Positions 33,261 through 44,821 of a stretch of DNA of 64,000 nt are shown one piece after another; position 1 is the first letter of the stretch, and the number at the start of each line of letters is the position of its first letter. The stretch comes from Symsagittifera roscoffensis (taxonomy: Eukaryota; Xenacoelomorpha; Acoela; Convolutidae), in contig NC_087064.1 of NCBI RefSeq assembly GCF_963678635.1, forward strand, positions 21,192,509 through 21,256,508, given 5' to 3'. The notes under the pieces were generated by a model, which was given only the letters and a program-made list of their open reading frames with translations, did no database searches and was not told the origin of the DNA. The position numbers and the translations under genes are program-made.

Positions 33261-34260
33261 TTAATTGAAGACTATTTTGTTGAAGTAATTAATGTTATGT
33301 TCTCTGATATCTTCGTGGATATCTTGTCTATATTGTAATCTATTAAGTGCCCAACTATGGAGTCGGTTAATTTCTTGATGTTGTCCAAATAGTGGGGGAG
33401 GTGCTACGAAAGTAGTCCAATCTAATCGTAATGGGATGTTTGACGATGATTGTTCTCGGTATCTAGCGTCGAGATTGTTTGGAAAATTTAAGGGAAAAAG
33501 TGTTGGTGAGACTTGACTTATTGATGGCGTTGACGGAAGTGAGAGTGTGTCTGCTAAAAATGATAGTGTTGTATCAGAAAACAATCTATTGGTTCATATA
33601 CTATGTTCGGTTCACCTTGTGTAAATGGGTGTGTTGTCCAATATGGTGGTCTTTTTGTGGTGTCTGGGGGATTAAAAGGGTTTTCTCGGATTTGTTGTGA
33701 TGTGGGGGTTGAACCTAGGTAGTCTGAGGGTATACTTGAGATGCTTTGTTGTGAAAGAAGTGTGGGAGTTTCTGGTAGTGTACTGATTGAAAGTTCTGAG
33801 GTAGTTGGTGTTGGTGATTGAGGTATATTAAAATGAACTCTGGGGGTTTGAAAAATTCTATTTCTTCGCGGGTGTATAATTTGTCTATGTATCTAAAATG
33901 TATTTTGATTTTGGCTAATATGTCTGACTCGATTGAGGTCTTGTTGCAAGGTGGGATATCACTTATACGTTGGTTCACTTAAAGATGCTTGTCGATGAAC
34001 TGGTTCTAGTGGTTCTGATAAGCGGGCGTGTCGTTCTTCAAAAGTGTATGGGTTGTCTTGAAAAGAAATACGTGTTGATGATTGGGGATTGTTTGTAGTT
34101 TTAGGTGTTATTTGACTTTCGTTGGATGTGGTTGGTGGGGGCTGGTTTGGTGGTGGTTGATTAGCAATTTTGGAAAGGTATCTGAATTTCAATTTTTTCT
34201 TAAAATTTATGTTTATTATAATATTCTTCAATAAAGAGTATCAAGAGGATGGTTGCTAGG
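33261..34260 (-). pseudogene. Element B ORF between pol and envelope (unknown)
   Basis: About 1 kb of interrupted frames: 33959-34231 (PPPNQPPPTTSNESQ, FEERHARLSEPLEPVHRQAS), 33715-33978 (IKIHFRYIDKLYTREEIEF) and 33261-33584 (LDWTTFVAPPPLFGQHQEIN, HSWALNRLQYRQDIHEDIR). Pro-rich first, then charged and helical in look. No recognised domain. It may be a separate accessory protein or the remains of an N-terminal region spliced to the envelope. Confidence 0.4.
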
Positions 34261-34400
34261 GCAAAAAGACTATTGCTTTTTTGATACATCTGCATATTGT
34301 CATGATGAAGGAGACTAAAAATGTGAGGAAAATTATCAATAAAAGAAAAATATCTGTTCGACTGAAAATAGTTCGTATCATTTAGATAGATTATATGTAT

Positions 34401-34407
34401 TCTTACC
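34401..34407 (-). promoter_or_regulatory. Candidate splice donor between pol and envelope of element B
   Basis: The minus strand reads ACAG|GTAAGAAT at the end of pol, a near-perfect donor in the place where a subgenomic envelope message might be spliced. Position and consensus only; no acceptor was fixed. Confidence 0.3.
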
Positions 34408-34637
34408 TGTAGATGTGGTCAAAGATTTGGGAGAGTTGGAGATATATTTCAAATAGGGAATAAAAAATTTAAAAAAGATTGCAAAAAATTGAAGAAATTA
34501 ATATTAGAAATTCAAAAGTTTCAATGAAAAAGTATATCAAATTATTAAATAGATTGAAAAATTTTGTGAAGAGGTTTAGAAGTTTTTGTTTTATGTGATC
34601 AACTGTTATGGAAAGAAGCATTTAAGTACTTACTGAC

Positions 34638-34910
34638 TCCAGCAAAAAAGAAGTCATACAACACCGTAACCACTTATTACCTTATTATCCAAAAGAATAC
34701 GCACTCCGCGAATTAACTCAATTATATTCTTTCACAGGTTTACACATAGTTCTAAATAACCCACAAATACAACAAAATAAACATGTTAATACTACCAAAA
34801 ATACAAAAACAATTCAACAACAGAATATAAACCCTCAAAAATCAAACACACCAGCACTAAAATTACCTCAAAAAGAAAGAAAAAATAGAAAACTAACAGA
34901 AAAAAATTAC
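34638..34910 (+). other. Inverted 273-bp segment of element B pol
   Basis: Within a minus-strand element this segment codes on the plus strand: an open frame with HLLPYYPKEYALRELTQLYS and ERKNRKLTEKNYFS. It is bordered by TACTGA (34632-34637) and TCAGTA (34911-34916), inverted copies of one another. If turned over, its frame runs on from the integrase C terminus at one edge and into a short tail with a stop at the other. It is thus the C-terminal end of Pol, flipped in place. Confidence 0.8.
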
Positions 34911-36051
34911 TTCAGTAGGTTTATCAATAATTTGGTATGGTCCTTTTCGAAGTGGTTGTAATTTTTTGGATATTTCTTTTTGTGTGGTAAAATTAGGTAG
35001 TAAAACAAATGTTCCAATTTTCAAGTCTGTGGCTGGCATAAAGCGTGAATTAATTTGATTATTTATATTTTGCCTTTGTAACAATTTTTTTGTTATTTTT
35101 TGGTAGATTTCATTGTGTTTTCTATCTATTTTTAAAATCCATTCGGTATGTGTACCGAAAGCTAATTTCAAAATTTTTGGATGATAAAAGTGGTCTTCAT
35201 CATGTGTATGTAAGGGTAGGTTATAACAAATTGAATCTTTGTTTGGTTGACAATACCCTTGTGCATTTTTATGAGCGTTTGCTGTAAACATAATTGGTTT
35301 TCGTGGTTTTTGATTAAAAATCATTTCGTTTGGTGACATTCCTAAAGTTGTTGTCATTTCTGAATTATAGGATAATGGGAATGATTTTACATCTGTTGAC
35401 CATTCAGTGTATTGTGTATCATTTCCATTAATAATGCATCTGAGATATTCTTGTAGTGAACGGTTCATACCTTCGACTAATCCATTTGTCCAAGGTGCTT
35501 GAGATGTACGTGGTTTATGTTTGATATTATATAGGTGGCATAATGTGATGATTTCGTTGTTAATGAATTATGTGCCGTTATCTGTGACTAGTATTTCTGG
35601 TAGTCCAAATTAGCTATCCAATGTTCGTAAAGTGTTATGTGTGCGTAGTAAGCATTACAATGTGGTACTGTGTTGAGTGCTACGTAGTGTGTAAATGCTT
35701 CAAAAATTACCATAATATAAGAATTGCTTTCGGAGGATGGTGAAATTGGTCCTTTTGTGTCGAATGAAATTTTATGATTGAAATATAGACTTTGTCCTTT
35801 GAAACCTTGTTTTGTTGCTATTTGTTTTTGATTTGGATAAGTTTATTTAATTGACATATTATGCAATCGTTGCATAATACTTTAATCCAAATTGGTGCAT
35901 TTGGGAAGTAAAAAGTTTGTGTAAAGTTTGAATATGTCTTTTCTGATCTTGAGTGTCCTTTTGTATGTTGGGTATGAGATATGTCAAATGCCATTAGCAT
36001 CATGCTAAGGGGGAGACAGAGTACTTTAAAATCGGGTGTCTGATATTCCAA
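34893..36051 (-). pseudogene. Element B integrase, broken
   Basis: The N-terminal zinc region has HTQHTKGHSRS and CNDCIICQ (35818-36051). The catalytic core keeps SFDTKGPIS (Asp at 35759-35761), VTDNGT (Asp at 35580-35582, followed by an in-frame TAA) and GLVEGMNRSL (Glu at 35472-35474). The second Asp and Glu are 35 residues apart. The C-terminal part (34893-35468) has ATDLKIGTFVLLPNF and KGPYQIIDKPT, a GPY/F-type module. A frameshift lies between the first and second Asp. The last ~90 codons are in the inverted segment. Confidence 0.8.
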
Positions 36052-36392
36052 AAGGTCTATGGTTTCATTAATAGTTGTATTATTGTTTTTTCTAAAGTAT
36101 GGGAGAAGTGTTTTATTTCCTAATATTGTTGTATCAGCTTTTTTCGGTTTTGTTTTATACTTGTGCCATGATTTGAGTTGGCGAATTACGAGATCAAAGT
36201 TTTGATATTTTTGTAATAACTGTAGTGTAATTTTTTCTGTTGCTGGTAGAAAAATATTTTCAACTTCTATTTTTGATAGAGGAATTGTGTCGAGTGGGTC
36301 ATGAAGTTCAAAAACTTAATTTATCGTGTATTTTGAATCATTTATTGGTGGTCCTAATAAATTTATTTTGTCAGTTAAATTTTGTTTTTCTA

Positions 36393-37488
36393 TCAATGGA
36401 AAGGTGTCTTTTTTGTGTGGTTTTTATTTGATTGTTTTTTGTTGAGTATTATTTTTATCCAATGTGAATAAGGGATTGATTTGAACGTGGATGTTCTTAA
36501 TAGATCTACTTCATACATGTTATTTTGACAATCTAAATAGAGTGGGAAATGTTGTAAGTTGTTAATTTGTGACTGATCTATATCAGTTTTAACTGCGTAT
36601 TTGCATTCTAATCTTGGTGATGTTTCATTTTTTGCAAAATAGAATTTAATATTTTGTGGTATTTTAAATGTAGTTTTTCGTGTAAGCAGTTCAAGTGGTG
36701 TATTTCTACTTAATGTATCCGGTAGTGCAAGGTTTTTTCCTGCTGTCCAAACTATATGTAAAAATTTCGTCTTTCGTTTGTGATTGCATGAAAACATCAT
36801 CTAAGTATGTGATTGCATGTTTTTTGAGTTTAAGTGGTCTAAGAATTTTACACGTTAAAGCTGAAAAAGCTGCTGGTCCTATGAAAATTCCATAGAATAA
36901 TCTATTGAATTCGTATTGTTGATTTCCAATAACGAATTGTGTTAATCGTCGTGACTGTTCATCTAGTGGCATTTGATTGTATGCACTATTCATATCTGCG
37001 GTTGTGAAGTATTTACCATTTATTTTGGTTAGAATTACTTCAATAGGTTCAATGGGCCGATTGCACTTAGTTTCGTCAATTAGTGAATTGAGGTATCTAG
37101 CATCTAGAACTATTTTTAGTGATTCTCCTTTGGCTCAGATGATAACTGGGTTGATAAAGGTGTTAACTTTTGGTTGTTCTTCTTTGTTTACTGGTGATAT
37201 AATTTCATATTGTTCTAAAATGTCAAGTAGTCTGTTTACTTTATCTTTTAAATGTATCAGTACTTTACTTGCTTGTTGTTTTTTGAAAACTGCGTCGGGT
37301 TTTAAAGGTAAATGTAGTGGTGAACTAATTTTTCCAAAATCGAATTTGGATGTTGCATAAACTGTTGGAAACTTTAATAACAGTTCGGCTAATTTGTCGA
37401 ATTCTTTTTGTGTTATTTGGCAATGTTCAAAATTAAACATTGTTAGAAATTTTTGTTGTTCTTCCGTATAATGTGATATTTTAAACAT
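36393..37488 (-). pseudogene. Element B reverse transcriptase with internal deletion
   Basis: 37135-37488 carries the linker and fingers (KVNRLLDILEQYEIISPVNK, INPVII, then an in-frame TGA at about 37133). The palm continues with KIVLDARYLNSLID, MNSAYNQMPLDEQSRRLTQF and ITYLDDVFMQS, where YLDD (36796-36807) is the catalytic box. Directly after TKDEIF the sequence jumps, in a different frame, to IVWTAGKNLALPDTLSRN, which is the end of RNase H. The RT thumb and most of RNase H, several hundred bp, are therefore missing. 36393-36719 is the spacer to integrase. Confidence 0.85.
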
Positions 37489-38239
37489 TGGTTTAAATTA
37501 TGGCGTTTTTGTGAAGTAATCAGTGTTTCTTTTTTCGTTTCTTGTTATGTTGTTTATTGATAATTCTTCATCAAGAATTGTGGATTGACATATGTCTAGT
37601 AATTGTAATATATTTTTGACTCGAAATGCTACTTCATTTGTGGATGAAGTTGTAGCATTGGTTTCACAGTATCCTAAGAGTCCTAAAGATAGTGTTATCT
37701 GGTATGGTGAATTGTTATATACGTGTAATGAAATAATATCTGAGTTTAAATGTTTCATATTTTTTATGGATGAGATTGTTATTCTAAAAAATGTATGCAT
37801 TGGTTTAAATTCAAGGTCTGACATAAAGAAAAGTTGTTTGTTTTGGTTCTTAGTGTACTGGTGGACTTGTTTGATTGATAAGTTAAATACATTTCCTGAT
37901 AGTGGTTTCAGGTATTTTCGTTCCTGATTATAAATAAGGTAAAATTTGGAGAAAAATGGTGGTTGTTTGTTTAATCTTTGAAAGAATGTTAAGGATGTGT
38001 TTTTTGTCTTTGTGTATTTATCTTTTATATGAAGTTTGCTATTCAAAATGTTTATTGTGGGAATATACTTAGTTATAAATGGTATACAAATGATATTATG
38101 TTTTATGTCGGTAATGTGAAATAATTGTTCAAACGGTTTATTTAGTATTTATTCCGTTCCATTGTTCTAGTGGGAACAAGGAAAAGTTGGATTTTTCCGT
38201 AATTTATTAACGTTAATCCTTGTGCTGTTGCTAATTTAC

Positions 38240-38430
38240 TGGCAATTTTAATAGGTCTTAGGATCAGGTGTAACGATTTGATTTCATTCCAAGTGAGGAT
38301 GTTAATAATATTTGATTCTGCACCTGAATCAATTAAAAAATCTATTTCAAGATCGGGTGGTTGAAATTCTTTACTTTTTAGGCTTTCTAAGAGAAATGGT
38401 ATTGTCCAAATTTTTTCTCTTGGCTGTTCT
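38240..38430 (-). pseudogene. Element B protease (retropepsin)
   Basis: Read through on the minus strand: LEIDFLIDSGAESNIINI, with the catalytic DSGA at 38319-38330, followed by IKIASKLATAQG and IQLFLVPTRTM. The hydrophobic-hydrophobic-D-S-G-A motif and the distance to RT fit a retropepsin. The frame was not long enough to stand out alone and is closed by a stop near 38155. Between it and RT (37498-38046) lies a frame with STTNEV-type polar sequence, probably the Pro-RT linker. Confidence 0.7.
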
Positions 38431-38821
38431 TTTTGTATATTTTGATAAATGTGACTTGTACTTGAGCGCTGCCTTTCGTTACTGACTAACTGTATTTATT
38501 TCGTTTACATTTTGTTCAATTGATACATCGTTTCTTATGGGTCTAGTATAGTAGTCTTGAAGGAGTTCCGACTGATTTTCATAAATGTATGAACTAAAAG
38601 ATTGTTCGTATATGATGGGTTCGTAGTCGTTTTCGACTGTGATCATTTTATTTGTATCACTTTTGCTGTCTGTTGATTCACAATTAATGTGGTTTAATTG
38701 TAGTTCGGTACTCTCTGTGTTGTCAATACCAGGGGGATCTGAAGTTGTTCCTTCAGTTGCTTGTACCTGATTAATTTGTCGCTGATGTTTTGATGTGTTA
38801 CTTCTATATTTGTGTTGGGAA

Positions 38822-39962
38822 TCAGGGTAACGATTGTTGTTTCGATAGGAGATTGAGAATAATTTCTTCGAACGTTATAGTTGGGATTCTATTTTGTGAG
38901 TTATTTCTTGATCTGTTGTTTTGGTAACGTTGGTTTCTGTTAGTTGAATTACGTGATCTATCATTTGAATAGTGTCTATTTCTAGAATTTGAATGGGAAC
39001 TGGTATCAGAAATTTCTCTTCTGTTTGAATTTGATCGTGAATAGTTGTTTCTATAGTGGTTATTTTGGCTGTTTGACCGACTATATCTGTTTTGTGAGAA
39101 ATTTCGTGAATTTCTTTGTTCTGGTGATCTACCTCTATAATTAGAGTTATAGGGCGATTCGTTTCTTGAGTAATTTGGATTATTTGGGAGTGGTTTACCA
39201 GAGCTGTTATTACTATTTATATTTTTGTTTGGTAAATTTTGTTCCTTTTTCATGTATTAGTAGAATGATTTGTTTGATTTTGTGTCCTTTTGCGGTTTAT
39301 TTTGATTATCCTGTTGTTTTTGTCTGCATTCGGCAATGCTGTGTCCGTATCTTTGACAATAATTACACCATTTCTTGAAAGATGGTTTACCTTTGAAATT
39401 TGGATTCTTCTCATATATGTTCAAAATTTCATTAATTTTCTCAGTTAGGTCTACATCTGAATCGTGTATGTTGTTTATTGGTGTTGTTTTTGTTTCGATT
39501 CTATTAGCGTATTGTTGTTTGCGATTTTCTGTTTCTTCAAGTTTCATTGTGATTTCTGCTTTGTCAACTAGTTTTCTGAAATCTAAATCTGGTTCTCGAA
39601 TTGATGAGGGGTGTGATGCTCCCTTTTTTATAGCTATTTTTCTTAATTGGGGTGTTAGAGTCATCATTAAAATTTCTGTCATTTTCGTGTTTTTATAATC
39701 ATGAGTGTTTAGTGAAAATGCTTTTCGAACTAGTGTTTTGATTCTAATTGCCAATTGTTTAAATGTTTTGCTTGGTAATCTGCGAATTTCATTGCATAAA
39801 ACTCTTTGGTGTTGTTTATTTCTCTCAGAGTCAATCATTTTGAGAATTCTTGTGAAAAACTTTTCCAATCGTTTTTTATGTCTATTGGTAGAACTGAAAA
39901 CCATTTTTGAGCTGCGCCATCAAATGTTGTTTGGATTAACGTAAAAAATTTGTCAGTTGATT
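38822..39962 (-). pseudogene. Element B gag, capsid and nucleocapsid part
   Basis: Begins near 39962 with TDKFFTLIQTTFDGAAQKWF, a typical retrotransposon capsid block. It shifts frame at about 39840, then gives RLPSKTFKQLAIRIKTLVRK, LDFRKLVDKAEITMKLEE and the zinc knuckle CNYCQRYGHSIAEC (C-x2-C-x4-H-x4-C). The next frame (38822-39253) is an Asn/Arg/Ser-rich, RNA-binding-like tail with repeated NYSRSNS and RNRHYSND motifs. Confidence 0.75.
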
Positions 39963-42039
39963 TTTTGTTACTTCAGGTTGTTGTAAAAAATATGGTAGTG
40001 GTATTTCGTTTTGCATTTGTGTTGGTTGATAATAATCAGTATTTGCTGGATTTTGTGAATAAAAATTATTATTTTGAGGTTCATAATTTGGTCTAGGTTG
40101 TCGCATATGTTGTTCTCGTGTATATGGTTCAAAAATATCTGGTTGATGTACGTGATAAGACTGGAGTCTTTGGTTTTGAGAATTTTGTTGATAGTTTTGA
40201 TCATGAAAATCGTCATCATCTGATGAATGATAATTAGGTGTATAGTAAGGTGTTTTTTGTTGGTATTGATATGGTTTTTTATTATTTTTGTTTTGTTGAA
40301 AAAATGGATAGTTTTCACTTGGGCCTGTTGGATTTCGTTGGTTGTCATTAAAATTTTCGAAATTTGATGTTTGTTGTTGGAAATTTTGTCGTTGTGAAAA
40401 TGAACGGTTATGTGGGTTTGTACGAGGAGCTTTAGATGTTTGTGATCTATTTACGTAGTTAAAATTGTGTTCTGCAAAATTGCTTCTTTTGAATATTCTT
40501 TGTTTTTGTGGTGGTTTCGTCATTGGTCTAAATGTTTGGTAATCCATATGTGAATATTTTGGAGCAACCGAGGGTTTAACCGTAGATTGCAATGTTACTT
40601 GAGGTAATATTGAAGTCTTTGGTTTTGGCGTTGTAAGGTTTGGATGTATTGGTGAAATACTTTGCTGTGTAGTTGTTACAATTGTTTCAACTATTTCTTC
40701 ATATATAAAAAGTGATGGTGTTTGAATATCTTATTTCGTAAGATTTCTAGTTCCGTTTAAATTTTCTTGTTGTACAAGAGTTGAATTTAAGCTATTATTT
40801 TGTTGTCTATTAGGTAAAAATGAATTATAGTTTAAAGGTGTTGCATCTATTGTCAGTGGCATGATTTTTATATAGTCATTGTGAATAGTTTTTGTACTGA
40901 TTGCTTGACTTGAGATGTCTAATGGAATATTTAGAAATAGTGGATGAGACCATTCAGGGTCCCAAACATAATCTGACTGTTCGGCAAGGACAGTGTCGTC
41001 ATTTGTACTCTGGGGTCTCAAATTTTTTCCTGCTTGTGCAATTAAATCTATATTGTGGTTAAAATATTCTATTATAAACTATGCTAAGATTTTTTGTAAA
41101 TCGTGTTTAACACTTGATGAAATTTCGTTATTTGAAAAATTTTCACGGATTGTGTTTAAAAATGTTGAGAATGCGGCAATTTCATTTCTGAGATTTGTTT
41201 TTCTTGATGTTTGAACCGGTGATGTGCTTTCGGTTTCTGTTCTTTCTAGTACAGATAAATAATTATATATTATTGCAAAAACATCTTTAGTGAAAAATGA
41301 ATTAGCTTGTTTGGATAACATATTTGCCATGAAAGTTTCTTGTTGTACTGAGTTCTATGGTGTAAATTCCATATTGTTGTGTTAAGTTACATATTTCTTT
41401 TATGTAATGGTCGTCAATTTGTCTTTTGACTTTTATTTCTGGGAATTCTGCTTTACATGGGCTAATTCCTTGTTCAAATATATTTGCGATTAGGTTATGA
41501 CAAAATTGTGTTTGTCCTCTGTCGTCAGTGAGTGAAATGATGATAAATGGGAAAACCGCGTCTTCGTTTGGATTTTCGTCACTTGGGCTTATACTCATTT
41601 TTTCGTTTTATGACTGTCAGTGCGTAATGTTCAATTTGTCTGATTGGTTGGTTCCAACTGTATAAACGTACTGGTTTATTTTTGTATATCTTTTTTATTC
41701 TTCCTTTTCCTTGTTTTGATGAATGTGATGTAGCTTCTGAATCGGAAAAATATAATTGATCATGAATGGGTAATTTTTATTTACTATCTCTTTTAGTTTG
41801 TAGAGTGCATCTAAATCGCTGACATCTGATTCGGAGACTGCGTTTCTACGCTTTGAAAATCTTTTTTGTGTAATTTGTCTTTGCTTGCTTAAAATTTTTC
41901 TTTTTATTGTTTGTCGTTTTGTGCGAATATATCCGATTGTTTGTTTATGCGGTGTAATTACAAGATCGTGTGCTTCGTTATTTATTTCACAATTGTGTAG
42001 GAAAATTGTTTGTTTATTTCCTAAACTGTTTAGTGACAT
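39936..42039 (-). pseudogene. Element B gag, N-terminal part
   Basis: Successive frames 41695-42039 (basic: RTKRQTIKRKILSKQRQ), 41302-41598 (MSISPSDENPNEDAVFPF), 41079-41330 (SVLERTETESTSPVQTS), 40731-41021 and 39936-40592. The last is rich in Asn, Gln, Tyr and Phe (SFSQRQNFQQQTSNF, NYHSSDDDDFHDQN), a low-complexity prion-like stretch. Several frame changes and stops. Assigned to gag by position between leader and capsid; no motif identifies it alone. Confidence 0.5.
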
Positions 42040-43424
42040 AAGGTTTAGGATGAGGGGTGCAAGGTTGTTATTAGTAATTTTAAAATCCTAGACTGTTGGT
42101 ACTTACGATTTTTTGGTTAGCCTAACTTGGGTCTTTTATGTAGGGTTGGAGAGAAAATTATATATCGATTCCGAAGAATGATTTTTACTTCCTCGTGGCT
42201 ATTCTAAGGTATTAACTTACTTAATCTTACTTAGGGGTAGTGATTGTGTTCAAGGGTTGGAGAATAGTAAATTGATCCGCAAGGTTCAGGTATAATTAGA
42301 ACACAGGTAGTTCGTTAGATACTATTTTAATACTTACTAAGATTTAAGATTTAGCCTGGGTCAGGTAAGAGGGGGGATTAAGTGAAGGATGAAATAACCG
42401 AAGTTCTTTACTGTTTAGCTTAATTTGAATGGTTAGTGTAATTGAAAAATTTCTATTAGTCCTGGGTCTTTGAAAGGGTTGGGTAGTGAATCGACGTTTG
42501 AGGTCGTTAGAATCGACTTTTTTATTTGGGTGGGGGAGAACAAAATTGTTCTATTTGATCCAAGGACAAGCCTTGTTGATCAGGTTTTAATTTTTTATGG
42601 TATAAAATGGGTTTAATTTACTTATTAAATGGAGATCCAAGGAAAGCCTTGATGATCTAGTCTAAGATTAAATAAATTGAGATGAAAGAAGGATAAAAAG
42701 TTAGATAAGGTTTTAAAGATAATTTAAATTTATTTGATAAAAATTTTAGTGTTTGATGATGTTAGTGGTTTAAATGTTTGCTATTATGTTTACGTGATGA
42801 AGCGGGGGATGCCAGGATGATTTATATTTACAATCAATTTATGATTATGTCAACTAATTTTTATTTTTTCTTTTAATAATTATATTTTTCAGATATCTTT
42901 TTCAATTTTACTGCAGATTCAGAGGGAACGATTTGAGATGTTTTTATATTTCGTTATTGTACAATAGTAAAAAGGGTTTACCGTCTTTAATAATCATTGA
43001 AGATTTTTCTTCAAGGTTTCTATGTTTGCAAATGAAAACCTAAATTCTTTGCTATTTAAATCCTAAATATAAAAATTTGGTCTGGCTTTCGCTGTACGAC
43101 CATGAACCTTAACGATAAGTTTCTTCGTAGTCGTAAATCGTCTCTTGTCCGAGGTCCTCTTCCGATGCCTGGTAGTTCTTTTATTGTGTGGAATAGCGGT
43201 TCTGATCTATTGAGTCGTAGAGACATTTCAATTAGATTATTATCGTGTAACATTTTTGAAAATGTTTTCGTCTAATTCTAATCTATCTGTTAGTTCTAAG
43301 CTAATTTGTTTTTTAAGGTCTTGATCGAGACTTATGGTCGCATCAGATGAGTTATGATCGAGGTGTAACTCATAGAGTAATTTCGGATAGGGTACACCGT
43401 CTGTTCGTCACGCTATCTTATTTT
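42040..43424 (-). other. Element B leader with a small broken frame
   Basis: Mostly non-coding. Right after the 5' LTR there is a frame of ~53 codons (43247-43407: VPYPKLLYELHLDHNSS, LDQDLKKQISLELTD) and, one frame over, 43056-43253 (NLIEMSLRLNRSEPLFHTI, RGPRTRDDLRLRRNL). Together they could be the start of Gag or an upstream ORF split by a frameshift. Confidence 0.35.
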
Positions 43425-43757
43425 CGGCCGGATAGATTCGTGCAACTTCTTAGTCTAATACCGATCCTAATCTTACTCTTATATCTGCTAGTCTCAGGGT
43501 GTTTAACTAGTCTCTGCTAGGCTCAAAAGATCTAGAGTATAATGGCTTATTGCGATTGCTAAAGGTCTCTTGGAGAGGTAACTAATTTCTAAGTTAAATT
43601 TAAATCTCTCTGGTGCTGAAATTACAAGTAATTTCAGCACTTTCAAATAAGTGGGTTGTTAGTTAGATGAATCGTGATTGGTTAATATTAAACATTTTAT
43701 AGTGATAAAATATCCAAAGTATAACCAAAGAATAAATATAGTTTATATCTGGTTCCA
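43425..43757 (-). repeat. 5' LTR of element B
   Basis: Minus strand TGGAACCAGATATAAAC to CTATCCGGCCG, 333 bp, equal in length to the 3' LTR. No clear tRNA primer site follows (GAAAATAAGATAGCG). Confidence 0.8.
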
Positions 43758-43797
43758 AAGTTTAAAGTAAAATGTTAGTTTTGCGAGGTTAAACTGA

Positions 43798-43850
43798 GAT
43801 CAACTATTTCGAACCATGAAACAAGTTTGTATCGCCTGATATTTGTTTTT
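43798..43850. repeat. 53-bp host segment, first copy
   Basis: Identical to 44699-44751 (begins gatcaactatttcgaacc). The two copies bracket the right-hand LTR-spacer-LTR fragment and mark a ~900-bp duplication or an aborted excision. Confidence 0.8.
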
Positions 43851-43854
43851 TAAA

Positions 43855-44682
43855 AATTTATAACCAATAATAAATATAGTTTATATCTGGTTTCAACACC
43901 ACAGACAGGTGGATTAGATTTGTCTATTAGACAATTAGAAAAATAAACAAATAATTCAAAAAATGCCTGAAACCAGACTTTTAATTGATGGGAAAAAATA
44001 TATCCCTATCATTTTTAGCGTTTGTTTGTCTGATAAGCGTAATGAAAATACCTCAATATTCGACGTAATAAATTGCTAGAAGAGATTTAAGCAACGTTTA
44101 AAACTTTAGGATGTTATTAATCCTCCTTTTCTGTTTCACACAAATTTGAGTCTTAGAATGAAAACTGTGATCTCACAAGCCTATGCATACAGAACTAATA
44201 TGATTGAAACTACCTGGCATGTCAAATGAAAAATTTAAATCTTTTCAGATGGGAAAACGAGATAAAAAAGCCCAGTCGAGATTTACTGCCCAATTTCAAG
44301 CTCGACTTGAGCGGTTCGAGAGGTTACTATATACAGAAACATCAGAAACATACCAAAAATATACGGTGAAAGGCCAACAAACCGAAAATAGCATAACAAT
44401 TGCAACAAGCCAAAACGGCCGGATAGATTCGTGCAACTTCTTAGTCTAATACCGATCCTAATCTTACTCTTATATCTACTAGTCTCAGGGTGTTTAACTA
44501 GTCTCTGCTAGGCTCAATAGATCTAGAGTATACTGGCTTATTGCAACTGCTGAAGTTCTCTTGGAGAGGCAACTAATTTCTAAGTTAAATTCAAATCTCT
44601 CTGGTGCTGAAATTTCAAGTAATTTCAGCACTTACAAATAAGTGGGTTGTTAGTTAGATGGATTATGATTGGTTAATATTAA
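43855..44682 (-). repeat. Right-hand partial LTR, spacer and truncated LTR
   Basis: 43855-43895 is only the last ~40 bp of an LTR. 43896-44415 repeats the spacer seen at 26620-27140. 44416-44682 is an LTR cut off after 'ggttaatatt'. The block is a mirror, by content, of the left flank of element B. Confidence 0.8.
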
Positions 44683-44698
44683 AGATTAGATTGGTTTA

Positions 44699-44751
44699 GA
44701 TCAACTATTTCGAACCATGAAACAAGTTTGTATCGCCTGATATTTGTTTTT
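44699..44751. repeat. 53-bp host segment, second copy
   Basis: Exact repeat of 43798-43850, after which unique host sequence resumes. Confidence 0.8.
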
Positions 44752-44821
44752 ATAAAAATGAGTTCTTAAACAAGGCCTGAAACGCAAGTTTATGCATGAT
44801 GTCATAGGTCTTCCCTTTTGA

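Larger units (their letters stand above)
27141..43757 (-). mobile_element. Ty3/gypsy-like retroelement with probable envelope (element B), 16.6 kb, decayed
   Basis: Two LTRs of exactly 333 bp bound a minus-strand interior with gag, CCHC knuckle, retropepsin, RT, integrase, a probable envelope and extra reading frames. No target duplication is seen (flanks caaaa and aagtt), which fits recombination among the neighbouring LTR copies. Stops, frameshifts, an RT-RNase H deletion and an internal inversion show that the copy is dead. The envelope would class it with endogenous-retrovirus-like elements of invertebrates. Confidence 0.85.

Noticed and set aside
39968-40348. Minus-strand frame rich in Ile, Thr and Asn
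   Set aside because: Alternative frame of the Asn/Gln-rich gag segment 39936-40592; low complexity.
43755-43770. 5-bp target duplication for element B
   Set aside because: Flanking pentamers at 27136-27140 (caaaa) and 43758-43762 (aagtt) do not match; no duplication can be claimed.
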